From contig NC_133223.1 of the NCBI RefSeq assembly GCF_040436345.1, forward strand, positions 13,025,613 through 13,089,612: 64,000 nt of DNA, written 5' to 3'. The position numbers and the translations under genes were made by a program. The notes under the pieces were generated by a model. It made no database searches, had not been told where the DNA came from, and worked only from the letters and a program-made list of their open reading frames with translations. The stretch's first letter is position 1. Each line of letters starts with the position of its first letter. Below, piece by piece: positions 60,099-64,000 of the stretch. This DNA comes from Pagrus major. Its lineage: Eukaryota > Chordata > Actinopteri > Spariformes > Sparidae.

Positions 60099-60884
60099 CC
60101 TGTCACTCTCTCTGCAGCTCTCTCAAACCCGTACACAGGCTCCCCCACGGGCTCCATGCCCAGTGCCTGACCTTAGTAAATACGTGGCTAATTTGAAGCA
60201 TGTGGCGGCAAATTGGAAACACTGAGCTTTTAAAACTGTGGACTTTTCTTTTGCACATGCTAATTCCTCCCAGGAGATCCCATCAGATGAAATGACCCAA
60301 AACATGTCAATGTTAGGGCGACATTTGGGCCCACGGGGTGGAGGTGGGGAGGGGTTGGGGGGTAGGAGGAGGAGGAGGAGGGAGGGGTTCTAAGGGTGGA
60401 CAAAGAGCGGCTGAAGGGCAGAGGAGGGAGTTAAAGAGGGTGTGTTTAAAAGGGGGGAATTCATTCAAGTCACCCCTTAATAAAACACCACTGTCGCTCT
60501 CCTCCCTCTTTTACTGCCTGCCTCTTTATCTGTCACTTACTCACACAGACACACACAGACACACACACACAATGACACACACACTACTCCTACGCACAGG
60601 TGGAAATTCTTAGTGTTCTACCTCCTGTTCAAGGGAGAGCTGCGTGTTCCACAGAAGACAACAGGTGCATGCAAGGCAGGAGTGCACATGCATCTGTGCA
60701 CGTATGGCTGAGTGGGTGTGTGCGTATGTGCATGCATGTGTTCACACTACCAGTCAATACTCTCACAAGTGCAGAGAAACAGAGAGCGTGTGTGTCACTC
60801 TGGGTGGAGTCCTCAACCAGCCCCCTCAACGCTGCAAAAAGTCTCCACCTCACCTGATCTTCAACTGAGGCTTACAGTCCGTTT

Positions 60885-61295
60885 TTTTTAGAATGAGTTG
60901 AAAATTCAGTCATTATCTCCTCACCTTGTCTTGTCACAAGACAACATTTACATCCTCAACACCGGACAGGGTGTGTGCAAAAGTTTTTAGCTTAGCAGCT
61001 ACAGTGAAGATTTCATCTTAAAAAAGGGTGTAAATAACGTCTTTTCGAATCGATTTGGGAACGGAGATTAGGATTATATCGGATGAGCTGTATGGAGCAT
61101 TTTATATGTTGTGTTTTTTTTCAGCTATTCACGTTTTGAAACAAGTCCCCATCTACTTCAGTTGTTTAGGTGGATGCTGTTTTGCTGTGAAGCTCCAGAA
61201 ATGTTTTGTGGACTGTGACACCCGACTGCCAATCAGCATGAGGATGAGGAGACGATGACTGAATTTTCATTTTTGGTTGAACTTATCCTTTAAAG
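60885..61295. mobile_element. ~410-bp MITE with extended inverted termini
   Basis: Left block gaaaattcagtcattatctc (60900) is the inverted complement of the right block gacgatgactgaattttc (61251-61268). The right end continues ttggttgaacttatccttta, a common teleost MITE terminus. No frame. Confidence 0.7.
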
Positions 61296-64000
61296 TACTC
61301 ATATATTTTCTTACATAGGCTATAGAAGATACATTTTTCAAGACACCGTAAGTTGAATTGCTCATCAAAACAGGTCAGTGTGCAGTTAAATTATTTCCCC
61401 CCAATAACAAGGGACATGACTAGATTTTAACACAAATCATCAATGCATTAGCTTTTTTTTTTCTTAATTTGATTTTTTTACATAGGATAAAAGGAAGGAT
61501 TGGCGACTTCTATTGACATCTGCACTGCATGTACTGTGTGTACATGACAGGGTTCATGGTTCTTGGCAGTGTAGATGATAGATAGAGACAGCAACTTCAG
61601 TCTCAATGATTTCTAAGAAGACTTAAGAGTCTGCAGCCATTATGATGTTAGCTGAATGTTGAGGCTATCATGCTAACATGTTCACTACGTCAGTGTTTAC
61701 ATATCAATCACCTGAATAAATGTTGGCAGCGTACATTTCTGCAAACCACTGATATGTTGAAATTGAACCTACCTTAATGTGACAAATTTACGTTTCTTTA
61801 GGTTCAGTTTTCTAATTTTATCTTTAACTTTGTGAGGGTTCGGACAAGATCATGTTTTGGCTTAAAATACCTGCTTTGGTCCAGGCATCCCATCAAAAAA
61901 ATGCAGAGTTTGTCGCAACAAACACACCCGGAACTGTCCCATTGTCTCTTTAAATAAATCCAGTGGTTTCACAGTTACAAATGTTGAAACGCAGTCAATC
62001 TACGGTCACTGTAACTCCTCCACCTCCCAATATGACAGGTCATAAACATGAGAGGAAACGGGATAAGTCATGTTTTGTAGTAATATGGTACGTAGCCTGT
62101 GACACATACAAATGTGTGCATATCAATGGTTTGCAGAGACGTTAACTGCCAACATTTTTAGTGACTGGGCTGGCTAAAGTTGGCAGGTACAGTATAACAA
62201 CCTTGTGCATGTTAGCATGCTAACATTAGCTAATTAGCAATGAACACAGAGTCCAGCTGAGGCAGATTGAAATGTGAATATGTTTGCAAGTATTTAGTCT
62301 TAAAACAACATTTTGGACAAAAACAAAAATTTAGAGGTGATATGATGCCACAACTTTTATATGGTTTATTCTGAGGGACGTGTAGGTGTGTAACAAATTT
62401 CATGGCGGTCCATCCAACAGTTGTTGAGATATTTTAGTACCAAGGCCTAAAATGTCAACCTCATGTGGCTCTAAATCAAATGTCTGCGGGAAACCAAAGT
62501 CATTCATATATATCATCTGTGAATGACAAATGATGGTACAAAAGTTCATGGCAATCCAGCGAGTGGATTTTGAGATATTTAACAAGATAAAAGCTTGACT
62601 TGCAGATGGCACAAGTGGCAAAGTCACTGGGATTTATCCATTGGAGTCCATGGATGTCTGTACAAAATTTCACAGCAATCAATCCAACAGTTGCTGAGAT
62701 ATTTCAGTCTGGACCAAAGTGGTGGAATGGCTAACCAACATTGCCATCCCGAGAGCAATCCCACTGGCATGGCTAAAATTAAATTCATAATATTACATCA
62801 ATTTAAAAAATGTAAGAACGGTAGGCTACACTCGAGGTCTTAAAGGGGAATATGTTTTGCAGTAAATACTCTCCCACTATGCTTGGCACAAAAATGAGGA
62901 CCCCAGTTTTCCAACAATCTGGAGGATCTCTATCCCGCCTCGTGGCCACAGACGAGCTTCCTTGTTGGTCTAAATTTAGCCCCGGTCCCCTCTGGAGGTT
63001 GGAGCAGGTGGAGGTGACGGGGGCTCTGGCCTGTACTCGTGGGACAGACGGGTGAACACCATGACCAAAGCCCCGGACCTCACAATCCAACTGATGATGA
63101 TATCCCCTTCCCAGCACACACACACCTCTAAAAATGAGACTGCCTCAAACGGATGGTTATAATCCTCGTCATACTATGTTACAACCCCGGGCTGAAAACA
63201 ACAGATTTAACTGGCAGACTCTAAACCCACTTATCAAAACTCGTCAGCAACGCCACATGAAAACCTCCGACCATGCCTCAATATTTTGAGACATGCAACA
63301 TGTAATTTGAGACCAGCGTTTGTGGGCACACAGTCTCCAAAGCTCGCCATTGTCCCTTCTGTAGAAGAAGAAGGGGAGGGGGGGGAACCCATCAAAATGC
63401 TGCAACTACCTTTCCCGCTGTAATGACTGCTCTACTACTACACATGATGTCTATCCCCACCGTTTTCTCATTTCACAAACTTGCTGATCCCCGTATTGCT
63501 GGCCCATTCACCAGGATGACATCATCGGCTCAGACCGTGCCAACTGTGCTCAATAAAGCCCAGGCGTGTTTCAGTGTGGGAGTGCCTCTGCTGCACTGAG
63601 ACTCGTATGAAAGACGTGAGTGAGAAGATCTTTGTACTAAATTAGTCACGGCAAAAAAAAAATTGGAGAGTATTGCTTGTCACCAACGTTCACCGAGTAA
63701 TTGTAAAGAAACTGAATCATTACGACAACATCCTTTCCTTTCAGAGAGGTGAGCTGCTGTTTGGGGATGCCTTTTATTGTCAGTTTGCAGTAGGCTCCAT
63801 TGAAAAATACAAAGTGTTATTTTTGTGAGTTGAGGAGATACTGGTAAGTGGTTCGAGAATGTCCACCCCAGAAGTTGTTTCTTGTTTTCAAGTATTACCA
63901 CACTGGTGCAAAAGCCTAACGCGCTTATCATGACAATGAAGGTGAAAAGCTCCTCTAACCATAAAGAAGTAGTCATTTTAACCGAATCTGACCCATTTGT
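61296..64000. other. right edge of window, no gene recognised
   Basis: Contains the internally repetitive element at 62180-62780. The frames at 62803-63123 (minus) and 62852-63055 (plus) overlap each other and carry no motif I can name. Nothing else supportable was seen to the window end. Confidence 0.5.
62180..62780 (+). repeat. dispersed fish repeat with three internal near-copies
   Basis: Three degenerate copies of an aattTCATGGCggTCCATCC-like block followed by a gttg(t/c)tgagatattt block occur at about 62394-62435, 62540-62582 and 62660-62705. The end reads gtctggaccaaagtggtgga then ggcatggctaaaa. I recognise this as a widespread percomorph-type repeat from memory. Confidence 0.65.

Larger units (their letters stand above)
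54084..60884. other. region without recognised genes
   Basis: About 6.8 kb with no host exon recognised. Contains a poly(T) run, short (TG)n/(GA)n and (CT)n tracts, a decayed repeat near 58020-58260 (gtatcgatacac and gttatatcgaagtcagaaat blocks), and several isolated CA runs (59490-59550, 60545-60580). Confidence 0.5.

Overview
This is vertebrate, almost certainly teleost, nuclear DNA. It shows interrupted genes with GT/AG introns, long (TG)n/(CA)n arrays, abundant short inverted-repeat transposons and hAT-type elements of the kind common in bony fish, and a short polyglutamine-bearing nr0b1 without the mammalian N-terminal repeats. The species cannot be named from the sequence. Homologies were assigned by eye against remembered family sequences; no search was run.

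Layout. Positions 1-4342 are the last intron of il1rapl1; it carries a decayed tyrosine-recombinase retroelement on the minus strand (about 60-1900). The last coding exon of il1rapl1 (plus strand) is 4343-5064, followed by a long AT-rich 3' UTR. After about 6 kb of repeat-rich intergenic DNA comes nr0b1/dax1 (minus, 13110-14293, two coding exons). A 17-kb spacer holds only repeats. tasl, the CXorf21 homologue, is on the minus strand (31340-32266, one coding exon). A C13orf42-like gene is on the plus strand (36232-39413, three coding exons). rnaseh2b is on the minus strand (40711-46749, eleven coding exons, all with consensus or near-consensus splice sites and consistent phases). From 46.8 kb to the end I find no convincing host gene: only a solo LTR, an exon-like fragment, a tandem duplication and several repeat families.

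Gene order. il1rapl1-nr0b1-tasl matches human Xp21; C13orf42-RNASEH2B matches human 13q14. Having them contiguous here is consistent with an older linkage that was separated in mammals. The genes do not form one pathway. They are a synaptic organiser receptor, a steroidogenic/gonadal co-repressor, a lysosomal TLR-IRF5 adaptor, an uncharacterised protein, and a subunit of the nuclease that removes ribonucleotides from DNA. tasl and rnaseh2b both touch nucleic-acid-driven interferon signalling, but I see no evidence that their proximity is functional.

I did not find an undescribed biological system. The most useful leads are the C13orf42-like gene, a changed pLxIS motif in tasl, the polyglutamine/LXXLL N-terminus of nr0b1, the degenerate tyrosine-recombinase element, and three repeat structures: a roughly 715-bp foldback, a 570-bp-period repeat, and a tandem duplication with an exon-like donor site.
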